A model generated the notes under the pieces. That model did no database searches. It was not told the DNA's origin and saw only the letters and a list, made by a program, of their open reading frames with translations. 35,512 bases of DNA from the NCBI GenBank assembly GCA_947624865.1, contig CANQMH010000010.1:1-35512 (forward strand), read 5' to 3'. The stretch is from an uncultured Clostridia bacterium. GTDB lineage: Bacteria; Bacillota; Clostridia; Oscillospirales; Acutalibacteraceae. The first letter of the stretch is position 1. Each line of letters opens with the position of its first letter. Positions 1 through 7,983 of the stretch are shown piece after piece. The translations under genes were made by a program, and so were the position numbers.

Positions 1-542
1 TAAAGTGCTGCACGGCGATAGTCGCCGATAATTCTGCCTCTGCCGTAAGCGTCCGGCAAGCCTGTTATTATGTGGTTTGAACGGCATCTTCTCATTTCGG
101 GAGTATATGCGTCAAAAACGCCTGCATTATGGGTTTTTCTGTGTTCAGTAAAGAATTCTGTAACTTTAGGATCAACCTCATAGCCGTTCTCCTTGCAGGC
201 TTTAACCGCCATTCTTATTCCTCCGTAAGGCTGAAGCGAACGCTTGAGCGGCTTGTCTGTCTGCAAGCCGACAATCTGTTCCTTGTCTTTATCAATATAT
301 GCCGCACCGTGCGAAGTAATTGTTGATATGATTTTTGTATCCATATCAAGCACGCCGCCTGCTTCAACTTCCTGTTTTTTCAGCTCGCTTACCTTCTCCC
401 ACAAATCAAGTGTATTTTGTGTTGGTCCTTCAAGAAAATCTCCGTTGCCGAAATATGGTGTGTAATTCTTTTGTATAAAATCTCTTACATTAATCTCATT
501 TTCCCATGCTCCGCTTATAAAAGTTCTCCATTCGTGCTTCAT
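1..542 (-). CDS. pflB: Pyruvate formate-lyase (formate C-acetyltransferase), N-terminal part, cut by window edge
   Basis: This reading frame is absent from the ORF track because it has no stop in the window. It translates to about 180 residues that closely follow the N-terminus of E. coli PflB, including NVRDFIQKNYTPY, STITSH, the LQTDKPLKRSLQPYGGI stretch and the LPDAYGRGRIIGDYRRAAL block. PflB is the cytoplasmic glycyl-radical enzyme that splits pyruvate with CoA into acetyl-CoA and formate under anaerobic conditions. The catalytic cysteines and the glycyl-radical site lie outside the window. Two ATGs are possible, at 548 and 542. A GGAGG ends one base before the first and seven bases before the second, so 542 is preferred. 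A ZTP riboswitch with its own promoter precedes the gene. Identity is very secure; the remaining roughly three quarters of the protein is not visible. Confidence 0.96.
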   Translation of the reverse strand, partial: MKHEWRTFISGAWENEINVRDFIQKNYTPYFGNGDFLEGPTQNTLDLWEKVSELKKQEVEAGGVLDMDTKIISTITSHGAAYIDKDKEQIVGLQTDKPLKRSLQPYGGIRMAVKACKENGYEVDPKVTEFFTEHRKTHNAGVFDAYTPEMRRCRSNHIITGLPDAYGRGRIIGDYRRAAL

Positions 543-572
543 AACCATACCTCCGTTAAATTTTATACAAAT

Positions 573-669
573 AAAAAAGCCGACCTAATCTGAGCTATTC
601 GCCCAGACGGTCGGCAATCATCTGTTATACTCCATGTGGTTAAATCCACTGTTCCGTCAGTCATATAAC
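573..669 (-). promoter_or_regulatory. ZTP (ZMP) riboswitch, pfl motif, upstream of pflB
   Basis: Read on the minus strand, the element opens with GTTATA pairing with a later TATAAC (P1), encloses a GTGG/CCAC hairpin (P2), and then carries a GCCGACC/GGTCGGC hairpin (P3) whose 5' side contains CCGTCTGGGC. The internal CTGACGG can pair with CCGTC to form the pseudoknot typical of the pfl/ZTP motif. The P3 hairpin is followed by a T-rich tract (TTTTTTATTT), so it doubles as an intrinsic terminator. Known behaviour of the class: binding of Z nucleotides, which accumulate when 10-formyl-THF is short, stabilises the pseudoknot and allows read-through. Here that would turn on formate production, a one-carbon source. 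The class is recognised from its conserved motifs; no covariance-model search was run. Confidence 0.88.
579..615 (-). terminator. Intrinsic terminator overlapping riboswitch P3
   Basis: A 7-bp GCCGACC/GGTCGGC stem is followed on the minus strand by TTTTTTATTT. It is the expression platform of the ZTP riboswitch, between the promoter and pflB. Confidence 0.8.
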
Positions 670-675
670 ATCTTT

Positions 676-704
676 AAAATAACATTTTTATTTTTACTTG
701 TCAA
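676..704 (-). promoter_or_regulatory. SigA-type promoter for pflB
   Basis: On the minus strand there is a perfect -35 TTGACA, a 17-nt spacer and a -10 TATTTT. The predicted transcript starts just upstream of riboswitch helix P1. Confidence 0.75.
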
Positions 705-747
705 GCCATTTCGGACAAATAAAAAATTTTTGTGTTTAGCAATAAAT

Positions 748-1242
748 TTACTTAGAAAAATACATTTTTTTAAGCAGTTTTTTGCCCGTGGCTGTTCTGA
801 ATATTCTGTCATATGAATTTTTTACTGTCTGCGCTCCTGCTCCGTCCTCATAAAGATTCACAAGAAAATCCGCCTCAACAAGAATCTGGTATGGAAGCGA
901 ATCAATATTATTATATGTATGATGGTGTCCTACTATGTAACATACTTTTTCAATAAAACTTTTCTCATATCCGAGGTTTGTTAAAAGAATTTCTGCCTGA
1001 GCAGGACCCTCCAGCTCCTGATACCTGCCTGCACTTGAATTGTACTTTTGCTCGCTGATTTTTATTCCTATATCATGCACAATTGCAGTAACTTCAAGAA
1101 GATTTTGGCTGTCAGCATCAAGTCCTTCTGCTTCTCCGATTGTTTTTGCAAATGAAAAAACTTTAAGAAAATGGTTTATTCTTCTTAAATCAGAACCATA
1201 ATATTCTATCATGGCCTCGATTACTTTTCCTGTTTTGATCAT
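748..1242 (-). CDS. HD-domain phosphohydrolase-like protein
   Basis: A 164-residue cytoplasmic protein of the HD superfamily of metal-dependent phosphohydrolases. The metal-binding signature appears as VHDIGIK in the first half and a histidine cluster (GHHHTY) further on; the upstream H at the start of the domain is in the region RRINHFLKVF. Members act on nucleotides or phosphorylated small molecules, and the substrate cannot be read from the sequence. The ORF track start at 1299 would run through the stop of the upstream gene. The ATG at 1242, four bases after the DUF5662 stop, is more likely, although its ribosome binding site (AAGG) is weak, which suggests translational coupling. It probably shares a transcript with the DUF5662 gene. 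Confidence 0.85.
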   Translation of the reverse strand: MIKTGKVIEAMIEYYGSDLRRINHFLKVFSFAKTIGEAEGLDADSQNLLEVTAIVHDIGIKISEQKYNSSAGRYQELEGPAQAEILLTNLGYEKSFIEKVCYIVGHHHTYNNIDSLPYQILVEADFLVNLYEDGAGAQTVKNSYDRIFRTATGKKLLKKMYFSK

Positions 1243-1246
1243 ATTA

Positions 1247-1780
1247 TCACTTTTCCTTTTTCGGAAGCTTTCTGATGTATGCAAATGTCTTTTTTTCACC
1301 CTCGTCCCTGAGCATTACAAGCAGTTTTTCAAGAAGCTCCTCTGTTCGTGGGTGCAATCTGTTCTTTCCTTTAATTCTCAAAAAATAATTATACGGATCT
1401 GCATCTGTGTAATTTTTTCCGTTATATATTTTGCTTGCCGCTACTCTGTCGCAAAACATTTCAATAACATATCTTACGGGCATTTCTACATTTTCAATAG
1501 ACTTTGTATGAGGGTTATAATCATTCCAATATTCATAATGGTGGCGGTTTCTGCCCTTGTGGTGCATCCACGCCCTTGAGCTTCCGTACATCTCACGTTC
1601 GCGCTCGTTGGGACTGCGGTCACCCTGAAAAAATTTTGCTCCGGGTATAAACTCAGTTGGAGAATACTTTGACAAATCATGCCTTAATCCCTGCCATAAA
1701 ATACCCGCACGCGCGCAGTTTGCAATTACTTTGTGTCTGTGTCTTGTTATAGTAATAAAGTGCTTTATCGGATGTGCCAT
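1247..1780 (-). CDS. DUF5662 family protein
   Basis: A 177-residue protein matching the DUF5662 family as I recall it. The N-terminus has the ITRHRHKV segment and HDLSKYSPTEF, followed by a MHHKGRNRHHYEYW block rich in conserved His, Asn and Tyr. The family is common in Clostridia and has no established activity. The repeated His/Asp residues (HDLSK, HHKGRNRHHYEYW) look like a metal-binding site of HD-like type, which is an inference. Immediately downstream, four bases after its stop, lies an HD-domain protein, so the two probably form an operon. A GGTG eight bases before the ATG serves as the ribosome binding site. Family assignment is fairly sure; function unknown. Confidence 0.85.
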   Translation of the reverse strand: MAHPIKHFITITRHRHKVIANCARAGILWQGLRHDLSKYSPTEFIPGAKFFQGDRSPNEREREMYGSSRAWMHHKGRNRHHYEYWNDYNPHTKSIENVEMPVRYVIEMFCDRVAASKIYNGKNYTDADPYNYFLRIKGKNRLHPRTEELLEKLLVMLRDEGEKKTFAYIRKLPKKEK

Positions 1781-1832
1781 TATTAATCACCGATAATATA
1801 TTATCATATTTTTATCAAGTTGAAAATACACC

Positions 1833-1861
1833 TTGCTTTATTTAATAAAAAAAGTTATAAT
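1833..1861 (+). promoter_or_regulatory. SigA-type promoter for the L,D-transpeptidase gene
   Basis: -35 TTGCTT, 17-nt spacer and -10 TATAAT, about 40 bases before the ATG at 1901. Confidence 0.7.
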
Positions 1862-1900
1862 GTAAAAGTTAAAAAGTTGTAATCTTTGAAAGTGAGCTTT

Positions 1901-3094
1901 ATGAAAAAAAACATATTTATAACCCTTTTCTGTGTTATTTTGACGCTGACCTGCGTTTTCTGCGAAATCGGCAATCAAATTAACGCTAATTCTGTCAAAA
2001 TACCTGTAAATAATGCGGAAATTCTGACTCAGCCGCCTACGGTAAGTCCGACAATTGTCATAAATTCAAAAGAGCCGCTTACCCTCGAAAAAGGCAGCGC
2101 AAAGGTTATTGCGCTTACAGAGTCGGAAGAAAAAACGCTTGAAAAGTGGACAAGCAGTGATGAAAAAGTAGTTTCCATTGACAGCGGAGGCAGAGTTGAC
2201 GCGCTGAAAACAGGTACTGCAACCGTGACTGCAATATTTTCGGACAATAAAAAGTCGGAATGTAAAATAACTGTGGTTGACGCCGAGAAATCCGAATATG
2301 ACGGTTTTTCAACCTGCATATTGGCAAATACCGATATACTTCATAAAAACAAAAAAAACAGCAGCAAAAATCTTTATTCCATTCACGTAAACCGTAAAAT
2401 GAATTGTGTTACCGTATATACCTATGACAATGACGGAAAATATACTGTTCCTGTAAGAGCAATGGTGTGCTCATGCGGAGAAAACAACGGCACTATTACA
2501 GGTGAATTCGGAATATATTTTAAAAATGAATGGCACGCACTTTATCAGGGAGTTTACGGACATTATGTAAGCGGTATTTCAGGGGATTATCTGTTCCACT
2601 CCGTTCCCTATTACACACCCTTTGCCGATGAGCTTGAGGTTGACGAGTTCAACAAACTTGGTACAGACGCTTCTTTAGGATGTGTAAGACTGGCAATTGC
2701 CGACACAAAATGGATTTATGACAATTGTCCCTACGATACCGAAGTTCTGATTTATGACGACGACAATCCCGGTCCTCTCGGAAAACCCGAAACAATCAAA
2801 ATTACCGACAAAAGCTGCGGCTGGGATCCTACTGATAATAACAGCAAAAATCCCTATTTTAAAAAAACGCCTAAAATAACCGGTGCAGAGGACTGTACAA
2901 TCAAAAGTGGAGGAAGCTTTTATCCGCTCGGCGGAATAACCGCCGTTGACACCTGCTCAAATGATATTACCGACAAAATTTCGGTAACAGGCAATGTGGT
3001 TACATCAAGGAAAGGCACATACAAAATTACCTACTCGGTAACCGACTCAATGCACAGAACCGCATCAAAAAATATTACAGTTACTGTTAAATAG
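1901..3094 (+). CDS. Secreted L,D-transpeptidase (YkuD) with Ig-like domains
   Basis: A 397-residue exported protein. Residues 1-29 form a signal peptide or N-terminal membrane anchor (MKKN followed by a hydrophobic run). Residues about 55-127 are a Big_2-type bacterial Ig-like domain, with KWTSSDEKVVSID and the GTATVTA strand. Residues about 157-285 are a YkuD L,D-transpeptidase catalytic domain, with His233 in FHSVPY and the catalytic Cys261 in SLGCVRL. Residues about 325-397 form a second Ig-like domain of the DUF5011 kind, ending GTYKITYSVTDS. L,D-transpeptidases form 3-3 peptidoglycan cross-links or attach proteins to peptidoglycan outside the membrane. The ORF track begins at a TTG (1886); the ATG at 1901, preceded by GTGAG, gives a proper signal peptide. 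The gene stands alone between its promoter and a strong terminator. Confidence 0.93.
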   Translation: MKKNIFITLFCVILTLTCVFCEIGNQINANSVKIPVNNAEILTQPPTVSPTIVINSKEPLTLEKGSAKVIALTESEEKTLEKWTSSDEKVVSIDSGGRVDALKTGTATVTAIFSDNKKSECKITVVDAEKSEYDGFSTCILANTDILHKNKKNSSKNLYSIHVNRKMNCVTVYTYDNDGKYTVPVRAMVCSCGENNGTITGEFGIYFKNEWHALYQGVYGHYVSGISGDYLFHSVPYYTPFADELEVDEFNKLGTDASLGCVRLAIADTKWIYDNCPYDTEVLIYDDDNPGPLGKPETIKITDKSCGWDPTDNNSKNPYFKKTPKITGAEDCTIKSGGSFYPLGGITAVDTCSNDITDKISVTGNVVTSRKGTYKITYSVTDSMHRTASKNITVTVK

Positions 3095-3115
3095 CTTAAT
3101 AGCTTATAATTAAAG

Positions 3116-3151
3116 AACTCCTTTGCAGATAAGTAAATCTGCAAAGGAGTT
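3116..3151. terminator. Strong bidirectional intrinsic terminator
   Basis: A perfect 15-bp inverted repeat (AACTCCTTTGCAGAT and its complement) with a 6-nt loop sits between the convergent L,D-transpeptidase and lipoprotein genes. T-rich sequence follows on both strands. Confidence 0.9.
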
Positions 3152-3163
3152 TTATAATTTTAT

Positions 3164-4411
3164 TTATTTTGCCTTGACTGCATTGTTGTCAAACATAGCT
3201 TTAAGTGTTGCATTATCAGCTGTTCCGGATTCATTAATATTATTTTTCTTCTGAAATTCCTTAACTGCCGCCTGTGAAATCTCACCGTAATATCCCGTGA
3301 TATTTTCCTTATCTGTTATGTATCCCAAATCGTAAAGACGCTGTTGCATAGCTTTGACGTTTTCATTATCATCTTCAATCTTGAGCGAAAGCTTGTCATC
3401 AAGCTTGATTTTGTATTTATCCGCAACTGATGTAGAAACTGTTTCGGCAGTCGCTTCAGTTGCAGCCGGTGTTGCTCCTGTTTTTGCTGCCTCGTCGTTT
3501 GTTGCAGATGAATTTGCAAGCTCGGGATACATAAACTGAACCATCTTCTGCAAAGTATCAATTGCAGTCAGTCCCTGACGTTTCATTTCATCAGAAGTCA
3601 CCATAAGTATTTTTCCGTTATTTACCGCTTTAAGCTTGCTGAGAACTCCGTCAGTCTTTATTGCATTAAGAGTTGCATCATCAGCATAGAAAATAAAGTT
3701 TGGATTTGCAATTTTTAATGTGTTTACATCGACCTTGGATTCCTCAATATTTACAGCCGCATTAACTGCACCTGTATAGCTTAAGAGCATATCGCCGTAT
3801 GTTCCGCTTGTCATCATTTTAAGCTGATTATTTTCAAAATAAATATAGCAAACCGTGTACAGAATATCCGAATTCATTTCTGATGTTACAGAAGTCTTTA
3901 TCTGCTCCATATCATCAATAAGATTTTTATATGACTCTGCACCCTTGTTTGCACCTGTTACCTTGCCGCCGAGAATTTTACCGAGAGTTATGTAATTTGT
4001 TTCAAGCTGCTTGGTAGTTTCTGCCTGCGCCATAGTGATTACCTGAATTCCGCTGTCCTGAAGAGTTTCCTTAACATTACTGTCAAGTGTTTCTCCTGCA
4101 AAAACTACAGTCGCACCGCTGTTTTTGATTTGTTCTGCATCAGGATTTGAAGCTGAACCGACGCTCGGAACTACTTGCATCCAATCCTGGTTCACTTCGT
4201 CGCTTCTGCCGACCATTTTTATATCATACCCTATGTATGAAATTATATCAGCTGTGGGCGCGTCAAGTACAACAATATTTTCTGGCTCGCTGTTTATTAC
4301 ATAGTTTGCCACTTCAACCGGATAATCACTGTTTCCGCAGCCAGAAAACGTCAGCAATGACGATAAAATTAATATAACCACAAGTGAGATAGAAATTAAT
4401 CTGTTTTTCAT
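3164..4411 (-). CDS. Lipoprotein: FecB/BtuF-type solute-binding domain fused to a peptidoglycan-binding domain
   Basis: A 415-residue lipoprotein. The signal peptide ends in a lipobox with Cys25 (TFSGC). Residues about 38-310 resemble the periplasmic-binding-protein-2 fold of ferric siderophore and cobalamin ABC systems: VINSEPENIVVLDAPTADII, then SYIGY, DAEQIKNSGATVVFAG and the ILMVTSDEMKRQG region. An Ala/Thr-rich linker follows. Residues about 340-410 form a PG_binding_1 domain (ENVKAMQQRLYDLGYI, TGYYGE, AAVKEFQKKN). It should sit on the outer face of the membrane and contact peptidoglycan. The ATG at 4411 has GGAGG six bases upstream; the track start at 4444 does not. The gene follows the DUF815 ATPase by 29 bases. 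No ABC permease or ATPase is nearby, so a transport role is uncertain; it could instead be a sensor or wall-binding protein. Confidence 0.85.
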   Translation of the reverse strand: MKNRLISISLVVILILSSLLTFSGCGNSDYPVEVANYVINSEPENIVVLDAPTADIISYIGYDIKMVGRSDEVNQDWMQVVPSVGSASNPDAEQIKNSGATVVFAGETLDSNVKETLQDSGIQVITMAQAETTKQLETNYITLGKILGGKVTGANKGAESYKNLIDDMEQIKTSVTSEMNSDILYTVCYIYFENNQLKMMTSGTYGDMLLSYTGAVNAAVNIEESKVDVNTLKIANPNFIFYADDATLNAIKTDGVLSKLKAVNNGKILMVTSDEMKRQGLTAIDTLQKMVQFMYPELANSSATNDEAAKTGATPAATEATAETVSTSVADKYKIKLDDKLSLKIEDDNENVKAMQQRLYDLGYITDKENITGYYGEISQAAVKEFQKKNNINESGTADNATLKAMFDNNAVKAK

Positions 4412-4440
4412 ATTATTCCTCCAAGTATTAAGTGTGTTAA

Positions 4441-5670
4441 TCAAACGAAAAGCGATTCAATATACTGCTTTGCGCATCTCGGCGAACGTCCTCCTCTTGC
4501 AAGAGCAAAACGCTCCGCCCCAGTCGCAAGCTCATCTTCGGTCATATCAATTCCCTTTTCCTTTGCAAGCGCGCATACAATATCTATATATTCATTTTTC
4601 GACGGAACAGTATAGCATACTGCAAGCCCGAAGCGGTCGGAAAGCGACAAACTCTCCTGCATATTGTCACGGGTATGGATGTCGTCATCGGTTCTGTCGG
4701 AAAAACTCTCCTTAACGATATGTCGGCGGTTAGAGGTTGCATAAATCAACGCATTTTTAGGACGCGCCGCAAGTCCGCCCTCCAGAACTGCTTTAAGAGT
4801 GGTGTAACTCTGATCCTGCTTTTGGAATGAAAGGTCATCAATAAAAATAATGAATTTCATAGGAAGTGCAGCAATTTTATCGACGAGTATCGGAAAATCA
4901 ATCAAACGTTCCTTCGGAATTTCAACAATTCTAAGTCCGTCTTTTCTGAACTCGTTTGCTATTGCTTTGACAGTTGAGCTCTTTCCGGTACCCTTGTCGC
5001 CGTACAGCAAACAGTTGTTACAGCTTTTTCCGTCTATGAATGATTTTGTATTATTTACAACCTTTTCTCTTTGGATTTCATAACCCGTAAATGAATTCAT
5101 ATCTGTCTTATCTGGATGAAGAACAGGCTGAATATCACCGTCACGCCAGATAAACGCCTTGTAGCGGGCAAATATTCCGCAGCCGTTCTCTTTGTAATAC
5201 TGTGCAACTTTTTTCAGCGAACCGTCAAACATTTTAAAGCTCGGCACACATTCGCCCGACTGCCATTTTGGAAGCAGTTCGGCAATATCTTTAATATTAT
5301 TATAATATTTATAGCTTTCAATAACTTCATCCGAGGTTATTGACGACGCGGCTAAAATTGCTTCGCAGTCACGCTTTACTGCCTTGAGCACATTATCGGG
5401 AAGCAAGTTGTATTTTCCTGCCGCTGCCGCCCTTGTGAAACAGTTTTCATCAAACAGCGCCGCTTCTGTCATTGAATATGCAAGTCTGTCACTGCAGTTT
5501 CTTTCGCTTATCAGCGAATAGAACTCACCGTAGGCATTTAAAAATACATCGGGTTCTTTGTCAAGCGAAAGCAGAAGATCATAGTATGCTTTCGGCACGC
5601 TTCTTTTCATTATTCCTCTGAAAACAGAAAGTGAAGATAAAAGCAATTTTACTCTGTTGACATTATTCAT
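4441..5670 (-). CDS. DUF815 family AAA+ ATPase
   Basis: A 409-residue cytoplasmic ATPase matching the DUF815 family as I know it. The N-terminal half (residues 1-180) is helical and lacks recognisable motifs. The C-terminal half has a Walker A at about 224-231 (GDKGTGKS), Walker B at about 274-280 (FIIFIDDL), a sensor-1 region ATSNRRHI and a sensor-2-like GGRSPRCAKQYI. No cellular role is established for the family; the AAA+ fold suggests a nucleotide-driven remodelling or loader function. The start at 5670 is kept because LLSSLSVFRGI resembles the usual N-terminus of the family; an alternative ATG 20 codons on has AGAGG in front. It has its own promoter and probably shares a transcript with the downstream lipoprotein. 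Confidence 0.9.
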   Translation of the reverse strand: MNNVNRVKLLLSSLSVFRGIMKRSVPKAYYDLLLSLDKEPDVFLNAYGEFYSLISERNCSDRLAYSMTEAALFDENCFTRAAAAGKYNLLPDNVLKAVKRDCEAILAASSITSDEVIESYKYYNNIKDIAELLPKWQSGECVPSFKMFDGSLKKVAQYYKENGCGIFARYKAFIWRDGDIQPVLHPDKTDMNSFTGYEIQREKVVNNTKSFIDGKSCNNCLLYGDKGTGKSSTVKAIANEFRKDGLRIVEIPKERLIDFPILVDKIAALPMKFIIFIDDLSFQKQDQSYTTLKAVLEGGLAARPKNALIYATSNRRHIVKESFSDRTDDDIHTRDNMQESLSLSDRFGLAVCYTVPSKNEYIDIVCALAKEKGIDMTEDELATGAERFALARGGRSPRCAKQYIESLFV

Positions 5671-5694
5671 TCATAATCATTCCAATCATTCATA

Positions 5695-5723
5695 ATTGTA
5701 CGCTTTTTTGGCAATTAAGTCAA
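5695..5723 (-). promoter_or_regulatory. SigA-type promoter for the DUF815-lipoprotein operon
   Basis: Minus strand -35 TTGACT, 17-nt spacer and -10 TACAAT, about 20 bases before the start codon. Confidence 0.7.
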
Positions 5724-5805
5724 TATTTTAATTATATAATATGGAATTGGATTTGCAGAAATAAAAAACAAATAATTTTAATTAGCAGGCTTTTAGGTTT
5801 TACAG

Positions 5806-5835
5806 TTGTAATTAATAACAAATATGTGGTATAAT
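5806..5835 (+). promoter_or_regulatory. SigA-type promoter for proBA
   Basis: -35 TTGTAA, 18-nt spacer and -10 TATAAT with a TG one base upstream (extended -10). It leaves an untranslated leader of roughly 80 bases in which I see no clear riboswitch or T-box. Confidence 0.65.
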
Positions 5836-5920
5836 GAACACATAACACTATTATTCAAAACTATAAAAATTACAGATTTATTGATACAGATATACTTTTA
5901 TTCAGAAACAGGTGCATAAA

Positions 5921-6706
5921 ATGGGTAAAAAACGAACCGTGGTAAAGGTTGGGACCTCTACTCTTACATATGAAAACGGCAAGGTCAATTATCGCAGAAT
6001 TGAATGTCTGTGCAAGGTTTTGTCTGACCTCCAGAACAGAGGCGAAGAAATTATGCTTGTGTCCTCAGGTGCAATAGGCGTAGGTATGGGAAAAACAGGT
6101 CTTGCATCACGTCCTGCTGAAACAAAAAAGAAGCAGGCACTTGCCGCTATAGGTCAGTGTGAGCTTATGTTTATGTATGACAAGCTTTTCGGAGAATACA
6201 ACCACTCGGTAGCTCAGATCCTTTTAACACGATATGCAGTTGAAACAGACCAGAAAAGGCAGAATGTAATCAACACTATTGATGAACTTATAAAAATGAA
6301 CATCATTCCGGTAATAAACGAAAATGATACCGTAGCTATTGATGAACTTGAAGGAAATAATTTTGGCGATAATGATATGCTTTCGGCGATTGTTGCAGGA
6401 CTTATGAATGCCGACAGACTTGTTATTTTAACCGATATTGACGGACTTTATGACTCAAATCCCAGAACAAATCCCGAAGCAAAAAAAATCAGCGTAGTTG
6501 ACAAAATTAATTCGGAAATCTTTTCAATGGCGGCAGGCACTGGCTCTAACAGAGGCACAGGAGGAATGATAACCAAATTGCAGGCGGCTGATTATGCTAC
6601 AAAACGAGGAGTAGAGGTACACGTTATCAACGGCGCGAATCCCGAAAACCTCTATGAAATTTTTGACGGAAAAGAAATAGGAACTATGTTCCTTGCAAGA
6701 CAGTAA
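5921..6706 (+). CDS. proB: Glutamate 5-kinase
   Basis: A 261-residue amino-acid kinase that phosphorylates L-glutamate to gamma-glutamyl phosphate, the first step of proline synthesis. Visible motifs are VKVGTSTL at the N-terminus, VSSGAIGVGMGK, INENDTVAIDEL with FGDNDMLSA, LTDIDGLYDSNPR and GTGGMITKLQAA. The protein stops after the kinase domain; the C-terminal PUA domain of the roughly 370-residue E. coli enzyme is missing, as in some other bacteria. The track starts at a GTG (5912), but the ATG at 5921 has AGGTG at the right distance and begins MGKKRTVVKVG, as expected. proA follows 17 bases later, so the two form an operon. No proC is visible. Confidence 0.97.
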   Translation: MGKKRTVVKVGTSTLTYENGKVNYRRIECLCKVLSDLQNRGEEIMLVSSGAIGVGMGKTGLASRPAETKKKQALAAIGQCELMFMYDKLFGEYNHSVAQILLTRYAVETDQKRQNVINTIDELIKMNIIPVINENDTVAIDELEGNNFGDNDMLSAIVAGLMNADRLVILTDIDGLYDSNPRTNPEAKKISVVDKINSEIFSMAAGTGSNRGTGGMITKLQAADYATKRGVEVHVINGANPENLYEIFDGKEIGTMFLARQ

Positions 6707-6723
6707 AAGAAAGGATTTTTATA

Positions 6724-7968
6724 ATGACACAGCTTGAAACAATGGGAGCCAATGCCAAAAAAGCGGCTCGCTTTTTGATGAACGCAGGTTCAAAAAAGGA
6801 TGAAGCATTAAAGGCAATAGCACAGGCTCTGAGAAATAATGCACAGACAATAATTGAAGCTAATGACATTGACATAGAAAACGGAAAAATGGCAAGGCTT
6901 AAAGACTCTCTGCTTGACCGACTTAAATTGAGTAAAGAACGCATTGAGGGAATGGCTGACGGAGTGGAACAGGTTGCGACGCTTCCCGACCCTATCGGAA
7001 GAATTCTTGACGGAAGGACTTTAAAGAACGGTCTGCAAATTGAGAAAATCACCGTTCCAATGGGCGTTATCGGAATAATTTACGAGGCTCGTCCTAATGT
7101 TACCTCAGACGCCGCAGCACTCTGTCTTAAAGCAGGCAGCGCAGTTATTCTGCGCGGAGGAAAAGAAGCAATCAACTCAAACAAGGCAATTGCTGATATT
7201 ATGCGCGATGCAATTGAATCAGCAGGTTTTCCGCGCGACTGCATTTCTCTTGTTGATGACATCTCGCGCCAGAGTGCAACCGAGCTTATGCAGCTCTCCG
7301 ATTATCTTGATGTGTTAATTCCGCGCGGCGGAGCAGGGCTTATAAAAAGCGTGGTAAATAACGCAAAAGTACCTGTAATTGAAACAGGTGTCGGAAACTG
7401 CCATGTATATGTTGACAAAAGTGCGGACATTAATATGGCTAAGAACATTATTTTCAATGCCAAAACATCACGCCCTTCCGTATGCAACGCAATTGAAACG
7501 GTACTTGTACACAAGGATATAGCCAAAAAAGCTCTGCCCGAAATAAAAGCAGAGCTTGATAAGAAAAATGTTGAAATACGCGGTTGTGAAATTACTAAAT
7601 CCATCCTTGGAGATTGCGTCGTTCCCGCAACAGAAGAGGATTATTCTGTTGAATTTCTCGACTATATTATTGCCGTTAAGGTCGTAGATGACATTCAGGA
7701 GGCACTCAATCACATTGCAAAGTACAGCACCGGCCACAGCGAATGCATAATCACAAGCGACTATGACAACGCAAACAAATTTACCTCTGAGGTTGATTCC
7801 GCCGCAGTTTATGTAAATGCTTCAACACGCTTTACCGACGGCGGAGAATTCGGGCTTGGCGCAGAAATAGGCATTTCCACCCAAAAGCTCCATGCAAGAG
7901 GTCCTATGGGACTTAACGAGCTGACAAGCAACAAATTTATAATAAAAGGAAACGGACAGATAAGATAA
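6724..7968 (+). CDS. proA: Glutamate-5-semialdehyde dehydrogenase (gamma-glutamyl phosphate reductase)
   Basis: A 414-residue member of the aldehyde dehydrogenase superfamily, the usual length for ProA. It reduces gamma-glutamyl phosphate to glutamate semialdehyde with NADPH, the second step of proline synthesis. Seen are VPMGVIGIIYEARPNVT, LRGGKEAINSN, the ETGVGNCHVYVD segment, the catalytic Cys in SRPSVCNAIET, and GGEFGLGAEIGISTQKLHARGPMGL near the C-terminus. AAAGGA lies eight bases before the ATG. It is co-transcribed with proB; the two products are thought to channel the unstable acyl phosphate. The next gene converges only 15 bases away, with no obvious terminator between. Confidence 0.98.
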   Translation: MTQLETMGANAKKAARFLMNAGSKKDEALKAIAQALRNNAQTIIEANDIDIENGKMARLKDSLLDRLKLSKERIEGMADGVEQVATLPDPIGRILDGRTLKNGLQIEKITVPMGVIGIIYEARPNVTSDAAALCLKAGSAVILRGGKEAINSNKAIADIMRDAIESAGFPRDCISLVDDISRQSATELMQLSDYLDVLIPRGGAGLIKSVVNNAKVPVIETGVGNCHVYVDKSADINMAKNIIFNAKTSRPSVCNAIETVLVHKDIAKKALPEIKAELDKKNVEIRGCEITKSILGDCVVPATEEDYSVEFLDYIIAVKVVDDIQEALNHIAKYSTGHSECIITSDYDNANKFTSEVDSAAVYVNASTRFTDGGEFGLGAEIGISTQKLHARGPMGLNELTSNKFIIKGNGQIR

Positions 7969-7983
7969 ATAATTTACGCCCCA

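Noticed and set aside
5836-5920. Possible T-box or riboswitch before proBA
   Set aside because: The leader is AT-rich without paired segments, T-box sequence or terminator hairpin.
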